A stretch of DNA of 64,000 bases from Sequoia sempervirens. Taxonomy: Eukaryota; Streptophyta; Pinopsida; Cupressales; Cupressaceae. The notes under the pieces were generated by a model. The model ran no database searches. It was not told the DNA's origin and was given only the letters and a program-made list of their open reading frames with translations. This document shows positions 33,133 to 45,232 of the stretch, one piece after another. The stretch's first letter is position 1; every line of letters starts with the position of its first letter. Both the position numbers and the translations under genes were made by a program. The DNA lies in contig VDFB02047230.1 of NCBI GenBank assembly GCA_007258455.2, positions 156,097,413-156,161,412 on the forward strand. The letters run 5' to 3'.

Positions 33133-35609
33133 TTATTGATCATTGATCAATCATATGGGTCATCAAAAAAAACATCATCAACATACATATTAGATGCTAC
33201 ATTTTGTGTAGAACCACAAATAGTGTCAGTGGCACTTGCACAAGCACTGCCACTAGCACTCTCATGCTTAGTAGCTGCCTCAGGCTCATAGTCATCATCA
33301 ATATCAAGTGCAGCTAAGTGACTTGTGGAAGCATCCAAGTCAAGATGCTCTGGCTCAATATCCCACCTCATTGAGTCTCCTTCTTTGTAGGAACTTTGTT
33401 TGTGTGTAATGAGGCGCAAGTTTGAATGCACATACACCAAGTCCTCTGCCTTTTTTGAATGTAGCCTATTGTGCTTTACTGAGTGGATGAAGGAACATGT
33501 GCTCCAATTCCTCTCAGAAGAAGACAAACTAGCAACCTATTAAGACCAAATTAAATAGTTAACTTAAGAGTTACAAAATTTAACTAAATAAAATATAAAT
33601 ATAAATTAAAATTACAAAATATAAAACTTAAATTTAAAAGATAAAAGATTTTGATTATAAAACTTACTTGGGATAAAATTTTATTGCAAGAGGTTGGAGG
33701 TGCGTGTATTCTTGGCCATGGAAGTACCACCAACTATGAGCATCCACCCTGTACTTGTCTCAAAGAGCATCAAGACCACAATCATTGGAGCATGCAAAAC
33801 CCATGAACTGAGCCCTCACTAGATCACGTTGGTCACGATCATTGAAGAGTCTACGAAGTGCTGCCTTGTACCCTTGAGCCACTTCAGCATCTCTATATGG
33901 AGCAACTCTTGATGAAACATAAAGTATCTTAGCACTATAATATTTGGGACTCAATGCAAAAGTGAGAAGATGCAACGAAGTGGTCATTTTGTTCCATCTC
34001 TCTTCAATGATTTGATGTAGCTCTTTGAAGAACTTTTCTTTAGGATCTTCCTCTTTTGCATTGATGATGGTTTTCATCTTCTCAATCATTGAGTCAATGC
34101 CATCATATACTTCGCCCAAACAAGGTCTATCCATGTCAGTGTAACGGATCATGCTCAATATGGGCTTAGTGAAACTGAGGAGATACTCAATACGATCCAA
34201 CCAATTGTCATCTAGGATCATTTGCTTAACCTTATTTGCCCTTTCAATGCTAGATTGCCTCCATACATACCAATTAGGGCTGATGACCATATTAGAGAGT
34301 GCCTCATGAACCTTCATAAGTCGTCTCAACACAGCTGTGTTGGAGGCAAAACGGGTCTTAGCTACCTGTTTGAAAATCAAAATAAAATATAATTTAAATT
34401 TACAAAATCAAAATTTAAAATTAAAAGAATTAGGAAATTAAAAATATTGAGAATTCAATTAACTTACCTTCAACAACTCCAATTTTGAGAATTGTCTAAA
34501 TATGCCTTGTGTTATATGGTGGTTGGTGACAAACATTTGGATGTCTTCAGCCTCAACATACACTTGTTTGATCCACTCAATTTTGGTTCCAATTTTTTGT
34601 AGCATTAAATTGAGGGAGTGGACAGCACAAGGTGTCCAAAAAATGTGTGAATACTTCTCCTCAATCAATAACTCAGTAGCCCTACAATTTTTTGCATTGT
34701 CAGTTACAACTTGCACAACATTTTGATGGCCCACTTCTTCAATAGCTTGACAAAGGATGTTAGCAATAAATGGACTATCTTTCACCTGTCCTTCACAATC
34801 CACTACTCTCAAAAACATTGTCTCTTTAGGGGACACGACAATAACATTGATCAATGGGCGATTTTTTGCATCTTTCCATCCATCAAAAACAATGGTCACC
34901 CCTACTTCAATCCACGAATCCCTTATGGGCTTCAAAGATTCTGCTACATGTTTCACCTCTTTATCTAATAAGGTGCAACACACCTTCTCAAAACCTGGGC
35001 CCTTATACCCCTTTGGAGCCTCATTAATAGATTTCACCATTTTTTGCCAATATGGTGAACAAACAACGTTGAATGCCAATCCATTGGCATAGACAATCTT
35101 GCTATGTCTTGATCAACAATCTCTCTTGCCTCATTTTGAAATGAAGTTTCCAATGGTCCCTTAGATCTTTTATTTGTAGAGAGCACAGCTTGCTCTTGAG
35201 GGATGTACATAAATGGATGGCTATCTGTAGGTGGAAACTAAGAAGGTGGTGTAGGGGGCTTCATCACTCGAGATCCTTTCTTTAACAAAGGATGACTTGT
35301 TTTAAGATTGATTGCTTTTTGGTCTGTTTTTTCTTGCTCAACAATATATCCCAACACTATATCATCTGGAATGCCTTGTTTGTCTTCACTTGGACAAGCT
35401 TTGATGCCTAGTCTAGGGATCTTGCACAAGTGCCCTTTCACTCGATTGTATGAGCTCGAATATCTAACATGGCAATGACTACAAATCCAAACATATCCTC
35501 CAGCATTTGGAAGTCGTTGAACCATTTCAACATATTTCAAAAGGGGAGAGTTTGTGTCTGTTTTGAAATGAGATTGGTTTGAGCCTAAGTAGGTAGAACC
35601 AGATGCCAT
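33133..35609 (-). pseudogene. hAT-family transposase (DUF659 and hAT C-terminal domains)
   Basis: A probable multi-exon gene starting MASGSTYLG at 35609, after an intron acceptor. An N-terminal BED-like zinc finger follows (WICSHCHVRYSSSYNRVKGHLC), then DUF659 (IVFDGWKDAKNRPLINVIVVSP, VVTDNAKNCRATELL, WTPCAVHSLNLML), and after an intron VAKTRFASNTAVLRRLM. The dimerisation domain comes last (SWWYFHGQEYTHLQPLA, SSSERNWSTCSFIHSVKHNRL, DLVYVHSNLRL). Introns are visible with GTAAGT donors near 34467 and 33667. A stop at 35238 and a single-base frameshift near 35098 inactivate it. It lies antisense in aminomutase intron 1. Terminal inverted repeats were not securely found; GGGTTCGG-type repeats near 32875-32905 may be subterminal. 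Confidence 0.88.
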
Positions 35610-35719
35610 TGCAATATCTAAGGCACAACACATTGAAATTTTGGTATTGAAACTAAAAGACATAATTAATTTCAAAAAAATGAAAAAATTGAACATGTGT
35701 TTAGACACTTAGAAGAATG

Positions 35720-37490
35720 AAAAGAAAACAAAAACTTAAAAACAAAACAAAAGAGTTCATTTGTTAAAAAACAAATAAAAAAACTTCAAAAAACCTACCT
35801 CTTTTGAATAAATCTTGATCTACGATCTTCTTGGCAATGAACGGACACTTGCAAGTGCTTAGGAATAGCAGAACAACCAACTTTGAACAATCAACGATCA
35901 ACCTTCAAGTCTATTCAAGCTTGTGCAAGCAGGAGAGAAAGTTCAGCAATGGAGGCAAAAAGACTTGTTTTTCATTCACAAATTGTTAAATGAGTATGTT
36001 TTTACCTATTTGATCTGTTAGGAGGCAAATACTAGGGTTAGAGGGAATATTTTAGTCTTTAGAAGTCAACAAAAAGTCAAAAAAATAATAAAAAAATGCA
36101 AAAAAAAATGGAAAAAGCATGATTTGGGCGTGAAAGTTCTTGGGTTATGCTCGGGTTCGATTTACGACTATCTGATTGACACAATTTTTTGTAGTTCTCA
36201 ATGAAGAGTCTTTTATTTATGTATTAATTTCTTTTCTTTCCTTCAAACTTTGACTTTTATTTTCAGCAAGAATATAGTAAACTATCTCATTTTTTATAAT
36301 AATGGTGCTTTTATTGAATAGGCACCTAAAACATTTTACTAATCACATAAGATATTTGTTTATTCTCCACTTTTTATCTCTTTTTAGTTTGTAGTGTGTA
36401 GTGAAATGACAGAGTCGTATCCAGAGGTTTTCTACTCTAAGTATATAGTGCTTTCAATTATCTATTTTCCAACTTATCATATCTGGCATATCATAAGTTT
36501 TCTCATCTAGTTTATATGAAGCAAGAGATGTTGGGGGCATTTGAATAGAAAATCACAAAGCAGCTTGTGGATGCCAATATCTAGAATAAAACAAAAGGAA
36601 TGACATGAAACAAATCTCTAATCCTAAAGTTGCACATGCCTCTGTTAGAGAAAAAAGAGAGTAACATAACAATGCAAGAACACACAAAAACTTCTCACCA
36701 ACACTCTCTTTGATGACTTGGATTTTCTCTAGATGTGTTGATGAAGATGTTTTGACGTGTAATTGCTCTTTGCTAGGTATTTGGGCAGCATATACTTGCT
36801 TGTCTTCCACTTTTTTAAATGAGCTTGAGGATGGGGCCTTTATAGATTTTTGGATGGAGACATGGAGGAGTGAGATTAGCTCTTGGATTAGAGGGTGAAG
36901 ATTGATTGCCTTTCAAGGGAAGCTCATGATGGAGGGTTGAAATTAGCTAAAGTTCATGGAGAAATGAGATGCTTGCAAGTGGTGGTTTGGGATAAGCTCA
37001 AATAAATAAGACAAGGATTGAGAAAATGAGATTACCTTGACTTGAGTGGAGGGTGGAGATGCAAAAAGGAGTTTTTTGGATTCTAGTGATGGTTGACTTT
37101 TTATTATTTTTAAATTGAACTGGTGGAGGAACGTGCAAGACAATTAATTAAATAAACTATGTTCATGTAATTAACTAATGGAAGAGGATAAGCTTAACTA
37201 ATTAAATAGTAAGGTTCGTATGAATAATCAATTAGAAGAAAGGTTAGGCTAGGTTAATCAAATAAAGAGGATTTATTTAATTAACTAGTGATAGGAATTA
37301 ATTAAGGATGATTTAATTAATTGATGATGGGAGGTTAGCTCAATTAATTAAATGAATTTCTAAATAGGACTCTCAAATCTTTTTGTCCTTGTATTGCCAC
37401 ATTGAAAAATTGAAAGTTGGAGGGTTTCTTTCCATCAACTAATGGACATATAGACTAGAAAACTGCAAAATTTTCAACAATTCCCAAGAA
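35720..37490. other. intronic DNA, hAT 5' leader then unassigned
   Basis: GAG|GTAGGT on the minus strand near 35800 looks like the donor of a 5' untranslated hAT exon. Beyond about 36190 I see only AT-rich DNA with repeated TTAATTAA-like motifs (37140-37345). Confidence 0.4.
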
Positions 37491-37509
37491 GATTAAACTT
37501 ATTCCTATG

Positions 37510-38035
37510 TTATCGAATTGTTGCCTTGCACCCATCGATATCGGAATCGAAACGCATCTTGTATGAAATCGGAATCGATTCGCTGTGGATATGCATTGGA
37601 ATCATTTTTTCCTTTGCATAAGCGTTTTAGACTTAAGGCAAATGATTCCAGTCGTTTCCAGGTCGATTCTGAATGGCGGGAGGTCGATTCTGAATGGCAA
37701 GAGGTCGCTCTCATTTTTTTCACAGGTCGATTCCAAGAAGATATTCCAATAAATCCATTGTCTACAGCGTCAAGGTTGTGTACCAGGGGCTGCACTACAT
37801 TGCTCTTCCTCCTCTTGGGTTCCGCTGCGATTGCCGGCAAAACTCTGTATAATTTAAAGTCTGGAAAAGATTACCGCTGCTCTAAAGGAGGAACCAAAAA
37901 ATTATTACAGCCCAGAATATGTTGAGAAGGGCGTACTTTGGTCGTGGGTCGTGGTGTGGGTGCTGGCTTCATTAGTGGGAGTGGTGGTTACTCTCCGTTG
38001 CCTTGCACTCGGTAAATCCCCAGACTACAGTTTAC
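37510..38035 (+). pseudogene. unrecognised gene-like fragment with a membrane segment
   Basis: A 135-codon ORF (37518-37925) overlaps, in another frame, a stretch encoding PEYVEKGVLWSWVVVWVLASLVGVVVTLRCLALGKSPDYS (near 37910-38030). It contains one strongly hydrophobic segment, and base composition is richer in GC than its surroundings. The motif GGTCGATTCTGAATGGC is repeated in tandem at 37663-37700. It could be a captured or decayed exon; no family was identified. Confidence 0.3.
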
Positions 38036-38040
38036 ATACC

Positions 38041-38525
38041 AAACCTTTGTTTTCTCATGATTGAATTAAAATAATAAAACTAAATCTAATATATTAGATT
38101 ATTAAATATCATTATATAGTCTATATAATATTTATTATTAATATAATAATATTATATATATATTGATATTATTTTAAAAAAACTAATATTTTATTATATA
38201 TAATAATTATTATTAATATAATAATACTATATATACATATATAATTTTAAAAATAATATTTTTTTTATATGATTGAATTAAAATAGTAATACTAAATATT
38301 ATATATTATATTATTAAATATAATTATATATAATCTATATAATATTTATTATTAAAATTATAATATTAAATATATTGTTTTTCTATTGAATAAATAATGA
38401 TACTTCTAAATATAATTATATATAATCTATATATAATATTTATTATTAATATAATAATATTAAATATATTGTTTTTCTATTGAATAAATAATGATACTTC
38501 TAAGTATCCTATATATATATATACA
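38041..38525. repeat. nearly pure A/T tract with an internal ~93-bp tandem duplication
   Basis: Almost no G or C over about 480 bp. A unit ending TGAATAAATAATGATACTTC occurs at about 38316-38408 and again at 38409-38503. Confidence 0.8.
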
Positions 38526-38530
38526 CAAAC

Positions 38531-38608
38531 GTACCCGTACCCAACCCCTCCCAAAAAAATGCCGTACCCACATACTGTACCCACGTACCCGTACCTGTCT
38601 CCGTACCC
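38531..38608. repeat. GTACCC hexamer cluster
   Basis: GTACCC occurs six times (38531, 38537, 38564, 38577, 38585, 38603), with one GTACCT (38591), directly after the A/T tract. Short repeats like this occur in the subterminal regions of some DNA transposons. Confidence 0.7.
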
Positions 38609-39120
38609 GATTCGGCAACTTAGACTTATTCTGTTGAAACTTTTTCATAATTAAAGATTTTAAACTTCCAAAGTCACACATAATATAAAGTATCTGGATA
38701 CCACTGTGTAATGTTTTTTATTGCATTCACAATTTTATTGTTTGTGCATTACTTTTATTGGAAACAATGTTAAGACATACGTTTGTACTGGATTTTGAGC
38801 AGCAAGTTTGATAGAACGATGCTGCAAAACATTGGTAAAGTATTGTCAAAACTTACTAGCATGATAGTTACTTTGTTTTGATTGTTCAATGTTAGTCATT
38901 CCAATCAAGAGGATGCCAAATATCTTGGGAAGTTATTAATTTCTAAAATTTTAGAAGTTTAATAACTACTTGTTTCTTTTGAATATAACTTGGTGTTTTA
39001 CATCATTGTTTTTTGCATTTTGTCCTCACCATACCAATTGTTTCATATGCATCTAACGATCTTGGTGGATACCTTTTACTGTTTTTACTTTTAGTTCAAC
39101 TTGGTATTATGTTTTTCCAG

Positions 39121-39294
39121 GAATTGATGCCAGGCGGTGTGAACTCCCCAGTGAGGGCTTTCAAATCAGTTGGTGGGCAACCAATTGTTTTTGATTCTGC
39201 GAAAGGTTCACATGCATGGGATGTTGATGGAAATGAATATATTGATTATGTTGGCACTTGGGGTCCAGCAATCATTGGTCATGCAGATGAAAAG
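39121..39294 (+). CDS. GSA: glutamate-1-semialdehyde 2,1-aminomutase, exon 2
   Basis: 58 codons reading [40 protein letters not shown] and [18 protein letters not shown], a highly conserved N-terminal block of the class III aminotransferase-like enzyme. The acceptor TTTTTCCAG|GAATTG and donor AAAAG|GTACAA are both usable, and the phase is 0 on entry. The PLP lysine and most of the protein (roughly 340 residues) are encoded by exons that are not found in the rest of the window. Either intron 2 exceeds 24.7 kb or the gene is truncated here. Confidence 0.88.
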
Positions 39295-40008
39295 GTACAA
39301 TTTTTATGATATTTTTTCTTTCAGTTTGTATCCTAGCACTGTTAAACTAAAAAAAAAAAAGTAGAATTATGAAATTGGTATTTCCAAAATGTGTCACTAT
39401 GAACAGAACTCTGATTTTTAATTATGCACTGATATTTGATATTCATTATGCCAAAGTTTTTTTAGTCACACTCAGAAATGCTTTCACATGCTTCCAAAGC
39501 CACATTTCTTGTGTTAATTACTTGTGTGTTAATGCATTTTTGGTACCATGGAGCTAGACCTGTTGTTAGGTGAAGTCAATAATTAAAAAAGCACACAAGT
39601 TGGAACTAAAGGGAAAATTAGTAAAAGAGACACATTGGCCACAAAACATTAGAGTTAGTGATAATTATTATAATTAATTTTGTCAACTAGGTTCCAGTTT
39701 TTTATCAGTCATTAGAAAGTGTTCAATGCCTTGTTCAATGATCTCTTATACAGAATCGCATAGTGCATACAGTCTTGCAGTTGCTGAACATATTTTCTTG
39801 AGTTTTGGTTGGGAATTACCAAAGGGTGAACTCCATTCTATTTCAAGGATTAACTTTCCCTAGGTTGAAAATACCTATTAGATTCAATCATGATGGAACT
39901 AATGGTTTTACAACTGAAGTTCTTATTCACAAAATATTATTGGTCAGAAAAATATATATATTTTAAAGTAAAGCTGCTATAAATCGCATTAAGAAAATTG
40001 TGATATTT

Positions 40009-41830
40009 GGAAGAAAGTTTGGCACAAAGGTTTTGAAATGTCACGAAACTACTCTAAAGTCACAAGGATGAGATTGGCAAAAATTAGACTATTTATGGGG
40101 TTTTCTAGTGGCAAAACACAAGTAGGTTGTGAGTTGTGGGAAAGAGAAATGAAGTTTTAGGCAGAATTGCCATAAAATTTGTAAGAAGTAAGCAGCAGAG
40201 ATTAAAACTTTAAGTCAAAATATGGAGAGGTTTAAGAAGGTAGGTTAACCAATAGTTTGATTAGTTGCACAGAGGGTTAAAGTGCAAGAAGCTTAATAGG
40301 CAACACAGAAGGAATGCAATGGTCATACAAACCCATAACTAAGTTGATCTTGATTTATGATTTTCCACTAAGAAGGAAAATGCGGAAGTTCATTATTATC
40401 ATTGATATGGAAAACAAGTATAACAATAGATGGCTAGATGATTATTGTGTTGTAAAGGAATTTGTACACAGAAGAGTCTAAGGACCAAGTGCAGTAGAAA
40501 ATGTGTTAAAGATGGATTCTTTTTAGGTGAAGAGAGGAATTGGATATGTTGTAGGTATGAATGGTGGTTTGGGCTTATTGAGTAGCCAAGGAGGACATTA
40601 TAATAAGGAAGAATTAAGCTATGGGTGTAAAGGTGAACAAGGCATATACATTTGGGATGCTGCAAAGATCCAACTGCCAAATCACAATTATGCAAGGAAT
40701 TCCCCTTGTTGCAGAAGTACGATGCTGTGAAAGTGGAACAAATATAATCTTTATATTCTGCAATATGCATGATGTTGTGTTGACCACCTTTGCTGAGGTT
40801 TAGGCAGAAGTGAGATGCCATGAAATTTGTAAGAGGGAAGCAGCAAAGGTTAATCGATACATTTAAAATATGGATATGTTTAAAATGCTAGGTTAACAGA
40901 TAGTTTGGTAAGTTGCACAAAGGGCTAAAGTGCCAGAAATCTCAATAGGCAATAGAGAAGGAATGGAATGGTCATAAGGATAAGTAACTAAGTTGGTGTT
41001 GATTTATGATTTTCTATGAATTGAGGAGGAAGATATGGAATGTCACTAGCATCATTGATATGGAAAACAAGCATATGAATGGATAGGTAGATGATTATTG
41101 CATTGTAAAGACATTTGTACACAGAAGGGTCTGAGGACCAAGTGTAGTAGAAAAAGTACTAAGGATGGATACATTTTAGGTTGAGAAAGAATCTGGACTT
41201 CTTGTAGGGATGAATGGTTGTTTGGGTGTATTGAGTGGTCAAGGAGGACACCATAACAAGAAAGAGTTAAGCTATGGGTGCAAAGGTGCACAAGGCACAT
41301 GTATTTGAGATGCTGCAAAGATGCAAATGCCAAATTATGATGATGCAAGAGTTCCCCTTGTTGCAGAATTATGATACTGTAAAAGCAGAACAAATACAAC
41401 CCTTTTATTTTGCAATATGCATGGTATGGTTGGGTTGGTCATCTTTGCTGGGATATTGAAAGAAAGCTTGGCACAGATGTTTCAAATTCCATGAAGCCAC
41501 ATCAAATTTGCAAGGACAAGATTGGCAAATATTAGAATATTTAATAATTTATGGGGGTTTGTTAGCTGCAAAATAGAAGAGTAGGCTGTAAGTTGTGGAA
41601 ATGAGGAATGAGGTTTAGGTAGAAGTGAAATGCCTTTAAATTTGTAAGAAGGAAGCAGCAAAGATTGAGGCTTTGAGCCATAAAATCAAAATATGGAGAT
41701 GTCTGAGAATGTAGTTTAACCAGTAGTTTGGTATGTTGTGCAAAGGTCTAAAGTGTAGGAAACTCAATAGGCAACAGAGAAGGAATGCAATGGTCATAAA
41801 AAGACATAACTTGGTGTTGACAAGAGGAGT
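40009..41830. repeat. tandem repeat, three diverged copies of 0.65-0.8 kb
   Basis: The block beginning AGGCAGAA (40158), AGGCAGAAGTGAGATGCC (40802) and AGGTAGAAGTGAAATGCC (41616) heads co-linear copies. Shared landmarks include AGGCAACA/AGGCAATAGAGAAGGAATG, ATTGATATGGAAAACAAG and TTTGTACACAGAAG. Copies 1 and 3 also share an upstream ~150-bp block (40009 and 41459). Small ORFs inside are not conserved. Confidence 0.8.
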
Positions 41831-43110
41831 TTGAGAAAAAAGTTCGTAGCCCATAATTCAAAACCTAACATTGGAGGGTGTCATCTAGTGGCAGGTGATT
41901 GAACAGGAATAACTTGACACCACCCACAAATCACAGATTTAAAATAGGAACAACTAAGAGTTACTACAAAACTTTTCTCTGCAGGCAGACCATCAGTTCA
42001 CGGGAGCTCAGAAATCATGTAATGGATCTAAATGATTGATATCGAGCATAACAATTTAGAAACACTGTTAATTATTTTCATAATCACAGGTTGTTGATGA
42101 AGGTTGAAAACTTGAAAGTAAACATATGCAACCGGTTATCAAATTAGATGTACGTATATGTGATAACGGTGGCAATAATGCAAGAAAGCACCAGCACTAG
42201 TCAGGGAAGAAGGCTTTACAGAAAAAGATTTGAAGATCAATAAGATATAAACCCAAAAAAATATTTGAAGATCAATAAGATATTTTAAAAATTGACTTAA
42301 TGCTCACATGGAGACTTTGTTTACTGCTCTATTTGATAAAATAAATACATGAATTAATAATAGAGATGACAATGCATATTAGATACATGAATAAAATATA
42401 TCTTTATTTGCACATGAATTTATTACAGAAGAAGACCAGAGATGGTCATCCAAGGATCAAAGTCGATCCAACTAGATCATACTACTTTCCTTCATGATAC
42501 ACAATCTATTTAAAGGACCCGACGGTTGCCAAGAAGAACACAACCATCAACCAACCGATGCTTTTAACTACCTGAAGTTGACAACCAATTAATACATAGT
42601 TGAATAACCAATTTTATTGAAACATAATAATAGACATTGTACACCAACTAGAGACTTGACATATGATGTACTCGAGGAACGCACTCAGTTTCCTTACGTA
42701 TGTTTGGAGGATTTCACCTTAAATATTGGGTTCACAAAATAACTCTCACATAATTCTATATATAGGTAGGTCTTCTGCCAAGTTGATTAGCTGAGCCTAT
42801 GCCACTAGAGTTATGTGTGAATCTGAAAACTTGTAAGGGGCAAGACCCTGAGTTAAATTTGGGGTATAGTTTCTTTAAAGGAAGTGTAAATGAATACAAA
42901 TCTAATGGCAAGAAGAGAGATTTAGGGTTCTACCAGTGATCTCAGACTCAGAACTCTACAAAACTCAGACACAGATTTTCGACTTCCAGAGAGACACAGA
43001 ATTTTGACTTCCAGATTTATTAAATTTTAATGTGCTGAATGCAGAACATTATCAGATTTCTATGTTTGCATATCTAGAAATGTTCCGCCATAAATATGTG
43101 ATGATACCTT
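41831..43110. other. unassigned intronic DNA
   Basis: No coding sequence; TE-like in texture but not assignable. Confidence 0.4.
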
Positions 43111-43117
43111 GTCTCTA

Positions 43118-43185
43118 AGAGACACGTCTCATGAGAGGACGTGTCTCCACAAGTGGAGACACGTCCACTCATGGGACGCGTTTCT
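43118..43185. repeat. 68-nt hairpin built of GACACGTC motifs
   Basis: GGACGTGTCTCCAC (43137-43150) is the exact reverse complement of 43153-43166 with an AA loop. Outside one A-A mismatch the stem continues, with a few mismatches and wobbles, to 43118/43185. It has high GC compared with its surroundings. Confidence 0.85.
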
Positions 43186-43199
43186 CTAAAGCACGAGTT

Positions 43200-44060
43200 T
43201 GAGATATACACAGATTAACAAAAGCGATTAGTATAACATATATACTAAGTGGCGGATGATAGTATAAATTCCGATTCAATTATAACATCAAATATAATTC
43301 GGATGAATGCTCAACAATTCGATAGAAATGATCTCCAGAAATATTTCAAATGAAGATAGATTCGAATCAAGTATGAAAGACGATGATGCTTTCAGCAATC
43401 GTCCTTCATATCTGACCGACGCTATCATTCATTAACAGGAAGGATGGAGTACAAGTCATGTGACTGAGCAAAATTATAGATCAAGGAAAGGTCGACATGC
43501 ACTATAAGAATTTAAAATGGGTCTCTTTGTAAGGCTGAAGTAGTGTAGTCTTGGTTGTGTCCACTATGCTTGAAGCAGAAAGTATGGGTTTGTGGAAAAC
43601 TGTAATATCAACATTCGAAATAATCTCTAACCTGTTGTTGGTCAAGGACTTCAAGTTGCAATATTGTGGAGAGGATGGCCTCTAGTTGGGTGGTCAATGG
43701 TCTTTATGTATAGTGTGTGCCTATTGAATTTTGGTATTTTTCTGTAAATGATTTTCATTGTCAGTCTAGACGATAACCTCCATTGCACTATAGAAAAATC
43801 ATGTAATTTTGACGAGGACTATGTCTATAAACTTCTCGGAATCTTTAACTACTTGTTTGATGTTTTAGGTCAATTAAATATTTCAGTTAATAATTTTCAA
43901 TTTTGCATAATTGATGTATTCCTGCTGCATGGATTTGGGTACAACATTTGATTGTTTAAAGATAACATGGAGAGCTCAAACTTTGGGGGATCAATGCTTG
44001 ACATATAATATGAAAGCTAAGGTTCCACTTCTAAGACAAGAAATCAAGCTTTGACATAAT
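43200..44060. other. unassigned intronic DNA
   Basis: AT-rich sequence without recognised features; the ORF at 43748-43951 has no family resemblance. Confidence 0.4.
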
Positions 44061-44071
44061 AGTTTGATTTA

Positions 44072-45232
44072 GGTAACCTAATTGATTGAGTGTGAAGCCA
44101 TGGTGGACCCTCTTGATTGCTACTTAGGATAAAGTTGTTTGTCTTGTAATGAAAGTAAGGATTGACATTGTCGGCCATTTAGGCACGATATTCCTTCTTC
44201 ACTTTTAATTGATAAAGTAGGACATGTGTCAAATCCGTATGGATGGATTTCAAAACTTGATCTATAGCTTTGGGATTAAAGCTCACATCCAACTCTATGT
44301 AATGTTGAATACACCTTATTGTAAGACATTTGGGTTTTTCTTACACCGGGTTTTAGAGTCCATAAGCAATTGTATGCTCTTGTTTTTCACGTCATGCAAT
44401 CTAGAGAATTAAAAGATTGCTTAGCCAATTGTATTGAAAGCTTTGATACCACTTTAGATACAAGAATAGTGACAAAGGCAAGCAGCTGAATGGCTACAAC
44501 TTTTGATATTAATCAACAAAAGAAATATAGGGCTTACAATACAACTAGCTAATCAATCTTTTGATTTTCTAGATTGTATGAAATGCAAGAGAAGAGCATA
44601 CAATTGCTTATGGACTCTAAAACCCGATGGAAGAAAACCTAATGTGAGAAAACACTAGATGTTTTTATAATGAGGCATATCCAACACTATATAGAGTTGG
44701 ATGTGAGCTTTAACCTCAAAGCTATAGATCAAGTTTTGAAATTTGTCCATACGGATTTGACACCTGACCTACTTTATCAACTAAAAGTGGAGGAATATTG
44801 TTCCTATACAAGAACAAGGATGAAGGCTAGCAACCAAATGGCTGTGGCTTCTCATCTTAATTAACAAAAGAAATACAAGGATTACAATACAACTAGCTAA
44901 GCAATCTTTTGATTCTCTAGATCACATGAAGCACAAGAGAAGGGCATACAATTTTTTATGGAGACTAAAACTCAATGTATTACAATGAGGCATATCCAAA
45001 ATTATATAGAGTTTGATGTGATCTTTAACCTCAAAGCTATAGGTCAAGTTTTGAAATTTGTCCATAAAATTTTGACACTTGCCCTACTTTATCAGCTAAA
45101 AGTAAAGAAGGAAAATTGTGCCAAATTGGCCAACAATGTTAGTCCTTACTTTTGTTACAAGACAAACAACTTTATTCTAAATGGCAAAAAAAGGGTTCTA
45201 CCACGAATTTCTAAAACTCTAGGTTACAACTG
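44072..45232. repeat. inverted plus direct repeat cluster (three copies of ~350-400 bp)
   Basis: One copy (44072-44460) is inverted relative to two direct copies (44461-44808 and 44809-45232, period 348). For example GCCATTTAGGCACGATATTCC in the first corresponds to the reverse complement of GGAAAATTGTGCCAAATTGG near 45110. The shared core contains ATGAGGCATATCCAA and AAGTTTTGAAATTTGTCCAT. The ORFs at 44670 and 44958 are copies of one another through the repeat and not a gene. Confidence 0.85.

Larger units (their letters stand above)
30457..39120 (+). other. aminomutase intron 1 (8664 bp)
   Basis: Bounded by GT at 30457 and by a pyrimidine-rich tract ending TTTTTCCAG at 39120. It contains copia fragments, an antisense hAT transposase, a gene-like fragment and an AT-only tract. 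The exon phases on both sides agree (phase 0). Confidence 0.8.

Noticed and set aside
39170..39364. 64-codon + strand ORF over exon 2
   Set aside because: It is an alternative frame of the aminomutase exon, whose conserved protein is in the other frame.
40009..41830. Possible CRISPR-like or protein-coding repeat array
   Set aside because: Units are long and diverged, without spacer architecture; small ORFs are not conserved between copies.
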